Of a stretch of DNA of 40,459 nucleotides, positions 23,970 through 31,074 are shown piece by piece (position 1 is the stretch's first letter; every line of letters begins with the position of its first letter). Source of the stretch: CAZCJA01 sp964499015 (GTDB lineage Bacteria > Elusimicrobiota > Elusimicrobia > F11); the NCBI GenBank assembly GCA_964499015.1, contig CAZCJA010000010.1, forward strand, positions 1 to 40,459, written 5' to 3'. Position numbers and translations under genes: made by a program. Under the pieces are notes generated by a model that worked only from the letters and a program-made list of their open reading frames with translations, did not search any database and was not told where the DNA came from.

Positions 23970-24356
23970 TTAAGCAGCGACAGGTGTGACAGGAGGGGCG
24001 CGGAACTGGGGAACGACTCGCCTAAGTCGCTCGAGGCGAAGAACGGGTGCGACTGGATTGCGGTACTCAAAAGAGAGTTCGGGCTCGGGTTCGTTGGATT
24101 CAACTACTCCATGTGAAACCATGATAATTGTGTGTGAAATCTTTGCAGGCACAATGGCTGTTTCCGGTTGGACTGTCTGAATCATCATCGGGCAGTCTTT
24201 TTTGCAGGGCATGGGGCATTGCCCTTTGGAACTGGATGGGCAGCAACAGGAAGATGCGACCGCAGACATGGAGAGACATCGAGCCTCAACCCAGGAAGAT
24301 CCTGTTCCTGCAAGTAAGAAGCCCAAAACGAGTATAGAAATCCACGTTTTTTTCAT
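23970..24356 (-). CDS. Cys-rich secreted protein heading the copper operon
   Basis: 128 residues. Signal peptide MKKTWISILVLGFLLAGTGS ... EA, then a Cys cluster: AVASSCCCPSSSKGQCPMPC, KKDCPMM, with at least eight Cys and several Met, a good copper ligand set. The remainder is plain, ending RAPPVTPVAA. A TATACT element lies 9 bases upstream of the ATG, with no good -35. Its Cys/Met mix suits a periplasmic copper-binding or sensing protein. It shares plan and position with the 86-residue protein at 14236. Family not recognised with certainty. Confidence 0.65.
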   Translation of the reverse strand: MKKTWISILVLGFLLAGTGSSWVEARCLSMSAVASSCCCPSSSKGQCPMPCKKDCPMMIQTVQPETAIVPAKISHTIIMVSHGVVESNEPEPELSFEYRNPVAPVLRLERLRRVVPQFRAPPVTPVAA

Positions 24357-24452
24357 GACCCGGACAGTATACCTCCAAAAACGATGTTATGCAGGCGCCT
24401 TTTAGCCATTCACCCTGTTAAGCACCGGAAGGCAAGAAAAGTTACGCTTGTT

Positions 24453-24911
24453 TTAACAACACCCGACTTTTTTATTCGGAATGGTCTCCACCTCGGCTGG
24501 TTGCCCGCATGATTCCTTTGCGAGGCAATCGGTATGTTTGGTCCCCAAACGAAGGACAATCTCGTTATTGGAAACCTCGGCCTCCGTGACAGGATATTGA
24601 GAGATGACGCCTTGTTCATATTCGACTTCCAAGGGAATCTGATCAATTGGGATCACGCTCTCCGACATCTTTAGAATTTTGGCCAACTTGCCAGATGAAA
24701 GCCTATGATCGATATCTGAACCAAGCCATGTTTGCAGCAGGCAAGTGGCGGTGACGTGGGTTCTTCCACCGCAGTCAATGAAGTTCTTCGTAACCTGTCC
24801 TACCTCCGTAACATGGAAGTACTGCGGGACAACAGTCCCATCGCTTAGCTGAATCCGCAGAGAACGGTCTGATGTTTCATTGAGAAGTTTCTTTAATTCG
24901 TTCAGTTTCAT
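24453..24911 (-). CDS. DUF6428 family protein of the arsenic operon
   Basis: 152 residues. The signature YFHVTEVGQVTKNFIDCGG (about 31-49), VTATCLLQTWLGSDIDHRLS and the terminal KKVGCC match DUF6428, small proteins usually beside arsR and arsC. No enzymatic role is established for the family. Several Cys (C47, C57, C129, C135, C151, C152) could bind arsenic. It begins 2 bases after the Aqp-ArsC stop and is the last gene of the operon. A palindrome TTGTTTTAACAA overlaps its stop (24448-24459). Confidence 0.75.
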   Translation of the reverse strand: MKLNELKKLLNETSDRSLRIQLSDGTVVPQYFHVTEVGQVTKNFIDCGGRTHVTATCLLQTWLGSDIDHRLSSGKLAKILKMSESVIPIDQIPLEVEYEQGVISQYPVTEAEVSNNEIVLRLGTKHTDCLAKESCGQPAEVETIPNKKVGCC

Positions 24912-24913
24912 AT

Positions 24914-26029
24914 TTACCTCGTTTGTATGGTTAGCTCACCGCTTTTTATCGCACGGACGAAATCTCTAACTTTTCCTTCAATTTCTCCGCGGACTTCGAT
25001 TGTCTTGGCCAGCTTTTCGTCATGGGTTCCCTGAAAAGAAGAGGGGTCTTTAAAACTCCAGTGAATCCGCTTGGTAATTCCCGGGAATATGGGGCAACGC
25101 TCCGCGCTTGTTTCATCGCAAACTGTGATCACGTAATTAAACATACGGCCTTGCTTAAACATATCAAAGACGGCCTTTGTCGGATTTTTCGATATGTTGA
25201 TTCCCATATCGGCCATTGCCTCTACCGCAATGGGATTTAACTTCCCCGGCTCAATACCAGCACTCTCAACTTGGAAGTCCTTTCCGCCGATTTTTTTTAG
25301 TAACGCTTCTGCCATTTGGCTTCTGGCAGAGTTATGAATGCAGACGAACAACACTTTAACTGTATTAACCATGACGTCTCCTTTTCTGATCGCTCGATAT
25401 AAAAGTGCGCCAACCATTGCTCCAATGGTCGGTGCAACCAAATAAATCCATAGCTCCGTTATTCTTCCGCTGATAATCGCCGGCGCCAGAGAACGAATCG
25501 GATTCATAGAAGCGCCTGATATCGGTCCCGCAAATAAGGCCTCAAGAGCCACCGTGCCGCCAATGGCGATTCCAGCCATTTCCCCTTCTGCGCGCTCATC
25601 ATGAGCCACACCCATAATGACGAACATAAGAATAAGCGTGAGGACAATTTCCAAAATGAAACTTTGGGTAGAGGAGCCCGATGGCAAAGTCATACCCATC
25701 GAGATGGAGGCAGGAAAAATGATTTTTACGAGGACACTCGCAGCGATTGCTCCTAGGGTTTGTGATATCCAATACAGAGGCAGCTCTCGAATAGGCAACC
25801 GCCCTACCGACACAAAAGCCAAACTCACGGCGGGATTCATATGAGCGCCAGAAACATGTCCAACCGCATAGATCATGGCCAGTACCACCAAACCGAACAC
25901 CAGGGAAATTCCCACGTGGCTGACGGCACCATTCGTTACTTCATTAGCGGCAATCGCACTTGTTCCGCAAAAGACCAGTGCGAACGTGGCAGCGGCTTCT
26001 GCCGTGTATTTCCCAAGACTATGCCTCAT
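24914..26029 (-). CDS. aquaporin-arsenate reductase fusion
   Basis: 371 residues. Residues 1-213 are an aquaporin-family channel with GAHMNPAVS (NPA at 65-67) and GASMNPIRS (NPI at 176-178; the second motif is not NPA). By alignment to E. coli AqpZ the selectivity filter would be F45, A164, A173 and R179: the AqpZ His is Ala, a wide, aquaglyceroporin-like pore suited to arsenite. Residues 220-371 are a thioredoxin-type arsenate reductase: VCIHNSARSQM with catalytic C230, then VCDETSAERC (C304, C312) and HWSFKDPS. So arsenate reduced by one half can leave as arsenite through the other. Similar fusions are known in actinobacteria. A ribosome site and ATG occur at the junction. GGAGG precedes the ATG at 26029. 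Confidence 0.9.
   Translation of the reverse strand: MRHSLGKYTAEAAATFALVFCGTSAIAANEVTNGAVSHVGISLVFGLVVLAMIYAVGHVSGAHMNPAVSLAFVSVGRLPIRELPLYWISQTLGAIAASVLVKIIFPASISMGMTLPSGSSTQSFILEIVLTLILMFVIMGVAHDERAEGEMAGIAIGGTVALEALFAGPISGASMNPIRSLAPAIISGRITELWIYLVAPTIGAMVGALLYRAIRKGDVMVNTVKVLFVCIHNSARSQMAEALLKKIGGKDFQVESAGIEPGKLNPIAVEAMADMGINISKNPTKAVFDMFKQGRMFNYVITVCDETSAERCPIFPGITKRIHWSFKDPSSFQGTHDEKLAKTIEVRGEIEGKVRDFVRAIKSGELTIQTR
25370..25383 (-). promoter_or_regulatory. internal ribosome site and start within the fusion gene
   Basis: AAGGAG (minus strand, 25383-25378) with a 5-base spacer before ATG (25372-25370) lies in frame exactly at the domain junction (M220 of the fusion). ArsC alone (152 residues) could be made from it in addition to the fusion. 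Confidence 0.6.
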
Positions 26030-26038
26030 TCAACCTCC

Positions 26039-26058
26039 ATATGCGCTTAGGCGAATAT
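26039..26058. promoter_or_regulatory. second ArsR-like operator, upstream of the fusion gene
   Basis: ATATGCGCTTAGGCGAATAT matches 16 of 20 positions with the operator at 26419-26438 and has the same dyad geometry. It lies 9 bp before the ATG of the Aqp-ArsC gene, so ArsR may act at both places. Confidence 0.6.
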
Positions 26059-26072
26059 ATACATCAAAAAAA

Positions 26073-26420
26073 TTAGCAGCAGACTTTGCTTCGTTGGGGT
26101 ATTGATTTCAGAGCCGTGTGGTCGCGTTTAAAAATAGGCGCTTCATCGAAACAGTCATCCAGACAGGAAAGTAATTTCTTATGGAATCCATTGTCAGCCT
26201 TGGCCAGACTGTAATACATCCACTGTCCTTCGCGCCGCGCCTTAACCAATCCCGTTCGCCGCAGATAGGCCAGATGGCGAGAAACCTTGGGCTGAGGCAT
26301 CTTAAGAACCGACATGATGTCACAGACGCAAATTTCCCCCTTTGAAAGCAGGCTTAAAATGCGCAGCCGGTTCTCATCGGCAAAGGCCCTAAAAAGTTGA
26401 TCTAAAGGTTGGCCAGCCAT
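26073..26420 (-). CDS. arsR: ArsR-family metalloregulator
   Basis: 115 residues from ATG 26420, MAGQPLDQLFRAFADENRLR. A longer frame to a TTG at 26462 contains the promoter and is rejected. Winged helix (about 15-70) carries ICVCDIM with C31 and C33, the usual ELCVCDL-like arsenic site, and the DNA helix MPQPKVSRHLAYLRRTGLVK. C86, C90 and terminal C114-C115 may complete the site. It represses the operon and releases DNA on arsenite binding. The start codon lies inside its own operator, with a predicted leader of about 7 bases and no ribosome site. Stop is 43 bases from the fusion gene. Confidence 0.9.
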   Translation of the reverse strand: MAGQPLDQLFRAFADENRLRILSLLSKGEICVCDIMSVLKMPQPKVSRHLAYLRRTGLVKARREGQWMYYSLAKADNGFHKKLLSCLDDCFDEAPIFKRDHTALKSIPQRSKVCC

Positions 26421-26438
26421 ATTCGTGTAAGCGAATAT
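26419..26438. promoter_or_regulatory. ArsR-like operator overlapping the arsR start
   Basis: ATATTCGTGTAAGCGAATAT: perfect 7-bp inverted arms ATATTCG / CGAATAT around a 6-bp spacer. It covers the start codon of arsR and part of the -10 element, so ArsR binding would block its own transcription. Confidence 0.8.
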
Positions 26439-26462
26439 ATAAGAATGGCATGGAAGGGACAA
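26434..26462 (-). promoter_or_regulatory. arsR promoter
   Basis: Minus strand TTGTCC (26462-26457), 17-base spacer, TATATT (26439-26434). The start point is expected near 26427, only about 7 bases before the ATG at 26420, giving an almost leaderless message. Confidence 0.7.
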
Positions 26463-26540
26463 GATGGTGCCCGAATCGACCTGCGAGTTATTTTTGTTTG
26501 ATCTGTATTTTTGTCGTATGTCGTTTCCAACGCTTGAGCC

Positions 26541-26575
26541 AAAAAAAAGGCGGCCCTCCGTTTAGGAGGACCGCC
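26541..26575 (-). terminator. Rho-independent terminator of the small gene at 26589
   Basis: On the minus strand: GGCGGTCCTCC, a 5-base loop, GGAGGGCCGCC, then eight Ts (26548-26541). One U-G wobble in an 11-bp stem. It lies 13 bases after the stop at 26589. Confidence 0.9.
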
Positions 26576-26588
26576 CTCGAAAAGTCGC

Positions 26589-26786
26589 TTACTCGACTTC
26601 TTCTTTGATTTCTTTTTTGTCTTTCGGATCGCGGATGTTAATCACTCCGCCAACCGGATACGAGAACAAGCGGACGTTGATCGATCCGTCTTTGTTGACG
26701 GAACCAAAACCGACGCGGTTCCAGTAAGTTTTTTCGCCGATTTTTCTTATTGAGTAGGCGATTTTTTGTGTTTTGTTATTAGGCAT
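26589..26786 (-). CDS. small beta-rich protein
   Basis: 65 residues, MPNNKTQKIAYSIRKIGEKT ..., with YWNRVGFGSVNKDGSINVRL in the middle (Trp-x-Arg-x-Gly then an N-x-DGS turn) and a Lys/Glu-rich tail. GGAGG lies 6 bases before the ATG and a strong terminator follows, so it is a single-gene unit. It resembles short, widely scattered hypothetical proteins with the same DGS-I/L-NV motif, but I cannot name a function. A nucleic-acid-binding or ribosome-associated role is speculation. Confidence 0.7.
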   Translation of the reverse strand: MPNNKTQKIAYSIRKIGEKTYWNRVGFGSVNKDGSINVRLFSYPVGGVINIRDPKDKKEIKEEVE

Positions 26787-27113
26787 TTGAGCCTCCTTTT
26801 TTGATCCGCTTTTAGAGCGAATTCATGCAAGAAAGCAACGGCGCGAAAGTCGAGGAAACGAGACGAAGGCAAGGCCTTTCGGAAAAGAGACAGAGCCCGG
26901 TAACAGCGACCTGGCCGAAGCGGAAGGACGGGCCCTATCTGAGTCCTGGAGCACTACTGGCCGCGCTGTGAGCCATGGTTCACGGTGAGAGTGGAGAAGG
27001 GACGGATAAATAGCGAAGCGGTTTATGGTCACTTCGATACTTGGAGGTGCTCCGTCCAGTCAGCCGTTAAACTGGAATGGCATAAGGACGGAAAGGGATA
27101 GTTGTTGCTACCA
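26787..27113. other. gene-free intergenic region with possible RNA structure
   Basis: 327 bases between the small gene and the E2-like gene stop. No convincing frame on either strand. Several inverted repeats are visible: GTGAGCCATGGTTCAC (one wobble), ATAAA/TTTAT around TAGCGAAGCGG, and a long-range pair GGAGCAC / GTGCTCC about 95 bases apart. Could be a structured RNA or decayed sequence; it is unassigned. Confidence 0.4.
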
Positions 27114-27797
27114 TTATCCCCGTTTTTGTTCGGAATTCGTTGATTTAAGGAGCTTGGATGCATCAATCGCGACTTCTCTTGGGATTCGGTTTCGTATTTC
27201 ATCGAACTTCGACCGATGGCAATCTCGCAACCGGTGTCCTGACCCGCATGGGCATCGGTGATGTCCTTTTAAAGCCGCGTATGAGATGCAGGCTAAGGAA
27301 TCCAAGACGGCTTGCTCGCCCTGTACCCCCATTTCTTCCTCGTAAAATTGAACGATTCCCTGTTTATTATGGCCGAGTTCTCCAAACGGCCAGGGTTGCC
27401 CCGACTCAACGGCCATCTGTCCAAGAAAGTAGTCTCGGACAGGTCCTCTCAGAAAATCAAGAAACGGCATGCCGTTGGGATGGCGAATCCGGAAGGCGTC
27501 CTTATAAAAGAGGCAACAATTACCGCGCGTTGGAAAAACGTGACGGTCAAGCGTACGAGGAATTCGCCCACCAGTTTCAAAAACGAAGGGAGAAGCCGCT
27601 GGAAAATTCGGAGGAATCAATATCCGGACTTTGAATCGGTCCAGTTCCCGCCCCTCGTGTTCAATCGGAAAAGAGCCCTGAACCACGACAATGTCGCTGA
27701 CGACATAAACGTGAAGTGATGGGTAAGACGCCGCTAGGTCACTTCTAAGACGCACCAGGGCAGCAGGGTCCTCCAGATTCCAAGCCCGCTGCCCCAT
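27114..27797 (-). CDS. CBASS E2-like protein with SEC-C zinc knuckle
   Basis: 227 residues. The ATG at 27797 overlaps the CD-NTase stop as TGATG. The first 150 residues have the ubiquitin-conjugating E2 fold: FKVRILIPPNFPAASPFVFE (the PPxxP-type strand turn), then HVFPTRGNCCLF with the likely catalytic Cys at C95 (C94 adjacent). The C-terminus is a SEC-C knuckle, CPCGSGHRLRDCH (C182, C184, H187 or H193, C192). In E2-bearing CBASS, E2-like proteins modify or prime the cyclase, and short versions without E1 are known. No E1 or JAB protease gene is present, and the zinc knuckle addition is noteworthy. Last gene of the CBASS operon. Confidence 0.8.
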   Translation of the reverse strand: MGQRAWNLEDPAALVRLRSDLAASYPSLHVYVVSDIVVVQGSFPIEHEGRELDRFKVRILIPPNFPAASPFVFETGGRIPRTLDRHVFPTRGNCCLFYKDAFRIRHPNGMPFLDFLRGPVRDYFLGQMAVESGQPWPFGELGHNKQGIVQFYEEEMGVQGEQAVLDSLACISYAALKGHHRCPCGSGHRLRDCHRSKFDEIRNRIPREVAIDASKLLKSTNSEQKRG

Positions 27798-28708
27798 CAA
27801 TCACCCGCGTATGGCTTGAAGGGTTTGGCTGCGGCCACTTGCCGGCTCGCGATTGCGGCAGCCAGCGCCGCTGCTCTTCCGCTATCGCCGCCGGTGTCGA
27901 TCTTCCCAAAGATGGTTTCCCAGTCCTCGTTATCGACCTGCCGCAGCGTTCTCTCGGATACCTGCTTCAATTGTACGCGAACCCTTTCACTCAAGAATTC
28001 GGAGAGATCGTTGCCCTCAGGATTCGCGGGGTCTTTAACCGAAATGGACGCTGCATGATCACGGAGCTCGGTCCAGAGATGCCTTAGCTGAGTTTGAAGA
28101 CGCCGGTCTTTCTTGTCCTTGAGAAGGTCAATCACAAGGAGCTCGAGAACGAAAGTCTTTATCTCGATGCCGTTACGATCTCGCCACAATTTTGCTAACC
28201 GGATCGCATCCTGGACACCGCTGTCGCGCACGTGGCTAACGTGAATTTCGGGATTCGTTTTCAACCGAACCTTATCGTCTCCCTGTCGATGCAGATAGAC
28301 GTTCGTATCATCCTCTGTGAAGCGACCAGGGACAACATCGATATGAAAATCCGTGCCATGCACGTCTTGGTCGAGACCTTTCAGGCGTAAAGCGGAGGGT
28401 TTGGGTTCCACAACGTATTTCGATCCAAGAACCTTGCTCATGTTTTCATAAATGTCCTTGAGGCTTTCCCCCGCGCCCGAATCACTGTTCTTGAAGTAAC
28501 AGGTGATATCGAGGTCGTATGATTCGCGGTTCATCGTCCCCTTTTTGTAGGAGCCCGCGTAGCCGATTGCGGGGTTGCTCTCCGAAAACTTCTCGCGGAG
28601 GAGCTTCTCGACCTCCACCCGCCGTTTGCGCAGGGCCTTCATTTCGTCCCCGTCTTCATCGAGCGTTTGTGATTCGAGTACGTCGTTCAGATACTTATCG
28701 ATCTCCAT
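27797..28708 (-). CDS. CD-NTase (CBASS nucleotidyltransferase)
   Basis: 303 residues. The polymerase-beta-like active site is intact: GSYKKGT (52-58), YDLDI with D65 and D67, and the third Asp in FHIDVVPGR (D124). Residues 140-230 form the helical C-lobe (DAIRLAKLWRDRNG, KTFVLELLVIDLLKD). Such enzymes make cyclic oligonucleotides on phage infection, which activate the effector encoded upstream. The product cannot be read from sequence. The start is 1 base after the effector stop (TGA G ATG) with GGAGG in the effector's last codons. Overlaps the E2 gene by one base. Confidence 0.9.
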   Translation of the reverse strand: MEIDKYLNDVLESQTLDEDGDEMKALRKRRVEVEKLLREKFSESNPAIGYAGSYKKGTMNRESYDLDITCYFKNSDSGAGESLKDIYENMSKVLGSKYVVEPKPSALRLKGLDQDVHGTDFHIDVVPGRFTEDDTNVYLHRQGDDKVRLKTNPEIHVSHVRDSGVQDAIRLAKLWRDRNGIEIKTFVLELLVIDLLKDKKDRRLQTQLRHLWTELRDHAASISVKDPANPEGNDLSEFLSERVRVQLKQVSERTLRQVDNEDWETIFGKIDTGGDSGRAAALAAAIASRQVAAAKPFKPYAGD

Positions 28709-28709
28709 C

Positions 28710-29873
28710 TCATTTCACCTCCAATGACATTTTGAAGCCCCCGTTGTGGGGCTCGTTTTCGTAAATCCGCAATGTCGGAGCGACCTGGGGAAGCCTGGCA
28801 AAGCCGAGCATAATTGCGATCGGCGCCGGGACAGCCGGGAAGACATCAACGGCTCTCACCCGGCCTTGATGATTCCGCGTCAGGTCACCCTGCCACTCCT
28901 CATATTTCTGTCGAAACCGTTCAAGATCGGCACGGGTTTTTAGGAGGTCGGTCTGTGGGACCTCTGCGGCCGTCTTAATCTCGTAGATAAAGTGGCTCTT
29001 TAGGATGTCGTCTGGGAGGTCGGTAAGGGCGATCTGTCCGCTGACCGATACGATCAGGGCCACTTTCGTCGGATCGGTCCCCCGTTTAAGCAGGTTGACC
29101 GAAAAATCGAGGTTCCCCTTCCCCTCCTTCCATTTCCAAGTTTCCGTTGAACGATGGCGCTGGAAAATATCCGTCGTCACCTTGTTGGAAAGTTGTGAGC
29201 CCAAATGCGCCAGCAAAGAGATCGGAGCGAGCGCGAACACGGAGACGTGCCCCGCGTGGCTTCCGGAGAAAGCGAGGCCATAAAACCGCTGAAGATTTGC
29301 CGTGATAGCCTTGACAGCCGCCGAGGTGGAGTCTCCGTTCAAATCGCCGTAACTATGCAAGTCGATATCGCAGTCTCGCCCCCGCTCGCTGTATCGAGGA
29401 CGGAGAGCCTCATCAATATCCGAGTCTAAAATTTCAACGTTTTGTCCTCGGACTCGCGAGACCACGGTAATGACCGACGTTATGTTCGTTTTCTTGGAGC
29501 TCGTGAGAACGTAAATACGCTCCTCGTGGGAGCGCTTGTACGCCCGCAGCGTGGGAATAGGGTAGAGGTCTTCCCTGTCATCGACCAACTTGTGGCAGGA
29601 TTGACAAAGGAGCATCAGGTTTGAAACGTCGTTGATGATTTTGGGTCTTCTTGCGGTGTCTCCACGCGGACCGCCCGGCTGGAACGCGATGATGTGCGCA
29701 AATTCGGCAAAATTGCCGGCCAGCCCCGTTACAGGGTGGCGAAATAGGAACTTATTGCAATCGCGAAATTCGCAGCGACCGGCCGTCCGCACGGCGAGCA
29801 TAATCTTGATGTCGTTCGGAATTGTTCGTCGCCAAGCAATGTCGCGGCGGCACGGCTCAAAATTTCCCTTCAT
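28710..29873 (-). CDS. HNH-SAVED effector nuclease of CBASS (Cap5-type)
   Basis: 387 residues. N-terminal HNH domain: C34 and C39 (GRCEFRDCN), FAEFAHIIAF with H60, ND-x-SNLMLLCQSCH with C90, C93, H94. From about residue 135 to the end the pattern (DCDIDLHSYGDLNGDST ... YGLAFSGSHAGHVSVFALAP ... ALIVSVSGQIALTDLPDDIL) matches the SAVED sensor that binds cyclic oligonucleotides. On binding, the HNH domain degrades DNA and causes abortive infection. First gene of the operon; GAGGAGAG is 13 bases upstream of the ATG. The stretch is AT-rich upstream with TATATA elements. Confidence 0.92.
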   Translation of the reverse strand: MKGNFEPCRRDIAWRRTIPNDIKIMLAVRTAGRCEFRDCNKFLFRHPVTGLAGNFAEFAHIIAFQPGGPRGDTARRPKIINDVSNLMLLCQSCHKLVDDREDLYPIPTLRAYKRSHEERIYVLTSSKKTNITSVITVVSRVRGQNVEILDSDIDEALRPRYSERGRDCDIDLHSYGDLNGDSTSAAVKAITANLQRFYGLAFSGSHAGHVSVFALAPISLLAHLGSQLSNKVTTDIFQRHRSTETWKWKEGKGNLDFSVNLLKRGTDPTKVALIVSVSGQIALTDLPDDILKSHFIYEIKTAAEVPQTDLLKTRADLERFRQKYEEWQGDLTRNHQGRVRAVDVFPAVPAPIAIMLGFARLPQVAPTLRIYENEPHNGGFKMSLEVK

Positions 29874-29944
29874 CGTGTTTATTAACTCTCCTCTACATAA
29901 ATTTGCAAGCGACGCCCCTATATATAAATGCTGACTTATTTAAA

Positions 29945-29969
29945 TTTTTTGCCAAAAAACGGCAAAAAA
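29945..29969. repeat. inverted repeat between divergent operons
   Basis: TTTTTTGCC (29945-29953) and GGCAAAAAA (29961-29969) are perfect 9-bp arms round AAAAAAC. It lies between the CBASS operon and the sigma/peptidase operon, which point away from it. An operator for a shared regulator fits better than a terminator since no transcript enters. Confidence 0.5.
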
Positions 29970-30082
29970 GTCTGCTTTGTCAGCTAATATTTATAGATTC
30001 GTAAGAAGGATGGTAAAAATAGCTGGATATCAAGTATTTAAACAGGCTTCGGGCGCACGACTGGGAGGTTCTCACTCAGGAG

Positions 30083-30643
30083 TTGGTGGCATACGTTTGC
30101 CGAACGGCAGGTGTACGCGATGGCAACAAAATAATTGCCAAAGGAAAAACGGCCTGGGACATTGCTCAGGAAGCGATTGGAGCCACTTGGGATCCGAAAA
30201 ACGAAGTCGATCGTCGCTGGCATCTAGATAAGTGTCCCTCCCTTATTGTGCACCTTAAGGGCGTGGCAAAAAGCATGATCTCGAACGCCCGTACAGCCAA
30301 AGAAACTTTGACTACTGGACCGTATCCTGTCAACAAGGACGGCGATGTAAATCTAGATTTGCTTGAAGAACAGCGTGTCGATAAAGAAAAAGAATCCCCG
30401 CTCGAAGATTTCATTGAAAGCGCCAATGCTGAGGAGATGGCCGATGAGATAATGGAAGCCCTTGCAGAAGAACCAGAACTTGAAAAAGTTTGTGACCTCA
30501 TTATGGCTGGTAAAAAACCGCAGGAGATTGCCGCTGAAATGGGACTAGATCAGAAAGCGATATACAATCTGAATCGACAACTGAAGCGTAAGCTCAGGGA
30601 ACGCCTTCAGCGGTTTTCAATCAAAGGAGGTGATAAACATTGA
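30083..30643 (+). CDS. sigma-factor-like DNA-binding protein
   Basis: 186 residues from TTG 30083; the first possible initiator other than CTG. The frame stays open back to 30023 and codes for plausible protein (CTG: LDIKYLNRLRAHDWEVLTQE), so the true start may be CTG at 30023 or lie upstream by a frameshift from ATG 30010. The first part (AYVCRTAGVRDGNKIIAKGK TAWDIAQEAIGATWDP) resembles sigma region 2 of ECF-like proteins. The end (LEKVCDLIMAGKKPQEIAAE MGLDQKAIYNLNRQLKRKLR) is a region 4-like HTH. The middle is acidic (EEQRVDKEKES ... MEALAEEPELEK). It could be a dedicated sigma factor or a DNA-binding regulator. First of three coupled genes next to CBASS. Confidence 0.65.
   Translation: MVAYVCRTAGVRDGNKIIAKGKTAWDIAQEAIGATWDPKNEVDRRWHLDKCPSLIVHLKGVAKSMISNARTAKETLTTGPYPVNKDGDVNLDLLEEQRVDKEKESPLEDFIESANAEEMADEIMEALAEEPELEKVCDLIMAGKKPQEIAAEMGLDQKAIYNLNRQLKRKLRERLQRFSIKGGDKH
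30623..30642 (+). promoter_or_regulatory. full-length Shine-Dalgarno that fixes a TTG start
   Basis: AAAGGAGGTGAT (30623-30634) is complementary over 12 bases to the 3' end of 16S rRNA, with the TTG (30640-30642) 9 bases from GGAGG. It supports the non-ATG start of the helical protein. Confidence 0.75.
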
Positions 30644-31074
30644 GCGATGCAAAGAAATTCGTCAAGAATTTTTCTGAGTTTGTGAAGTTCTGTAATGAAA
30701 AGGCCCCAGAAACTGCAGCTGCCGAATTGCAATCCTATGGCCTCGACCCGCAGGAAATAGGTCAAAAAGGTCGTGAACTTGCCGAGAAGCTATATTCGAT
30801 GCATCTTCAAGAAGTTCGTAAACAGCTTGCGAGCGAGCGCACATTAGCTCAGAGGAAAGCAGCAAGTTGGATCAGCAAATTGTCAACCGACTCCGTCGAG
30901 GCCGTCGAACGCGCTTTCCAGGATGTAATTAACGGACGCCTGGGCTTCGAGGCAAAGCAGTATGCACAGTCGTATTTTAAGAACTTCAAAGAAATTACAT
31001 ATCAAGACAAGGTTTCCTTGATCAAGGATATCGAGCTACTTCGGCATCTTGCTCAAGAGGAAGATGCCAATTGA
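30640..31074 (+). CDS. helical protein between sigma-like and peptidase genes
   Basis: 144 residues, mostly charged helix (TLAQRKAASWISKLSTDSVE, GFEAKQYAQSYFKNFKEITY). No known motif, signal or membrane segment. The TTG start overlaps the sigma-like stop (TTGA), with an exceptional ribosome site. It ends 11 bases into the ATG of the peptidase gene, so the three genes are translationally coupled. Position between a sigma-like protein and an ImmA/IrrE-type peptidase suggests an anti-sigma or repressor role, by analogy with regulator/peptidase pairs, but this is inference only. Confidence 0.65.
   Translation: MSDAKKFVKNFSEFVKFCNEKAPETAAAELQSYGLDPQEIGQKGRELAEKLYSMHLQEVRKQLASERTLAQRKAASWISKLSTDSVEAVERAFQDVINGRLGFEAKQYAQSYFKNFKEITYQDKVSLIKDIELLRHLAQEEDAN

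Noticed and set aside
26823..27032. Minus-strand open frame of 69 codons
   Set aside because: Rich in Arg, Ser, Leu and Pro without any motif or ribosome site; coincides with pairing segments. Treated as non-coding.
26787..27113. Group II intron or retron RNA
   Set aside because: No reverse transcriptase gene, no GUGYG start and no recognisable domain V; structure alone is not enough.
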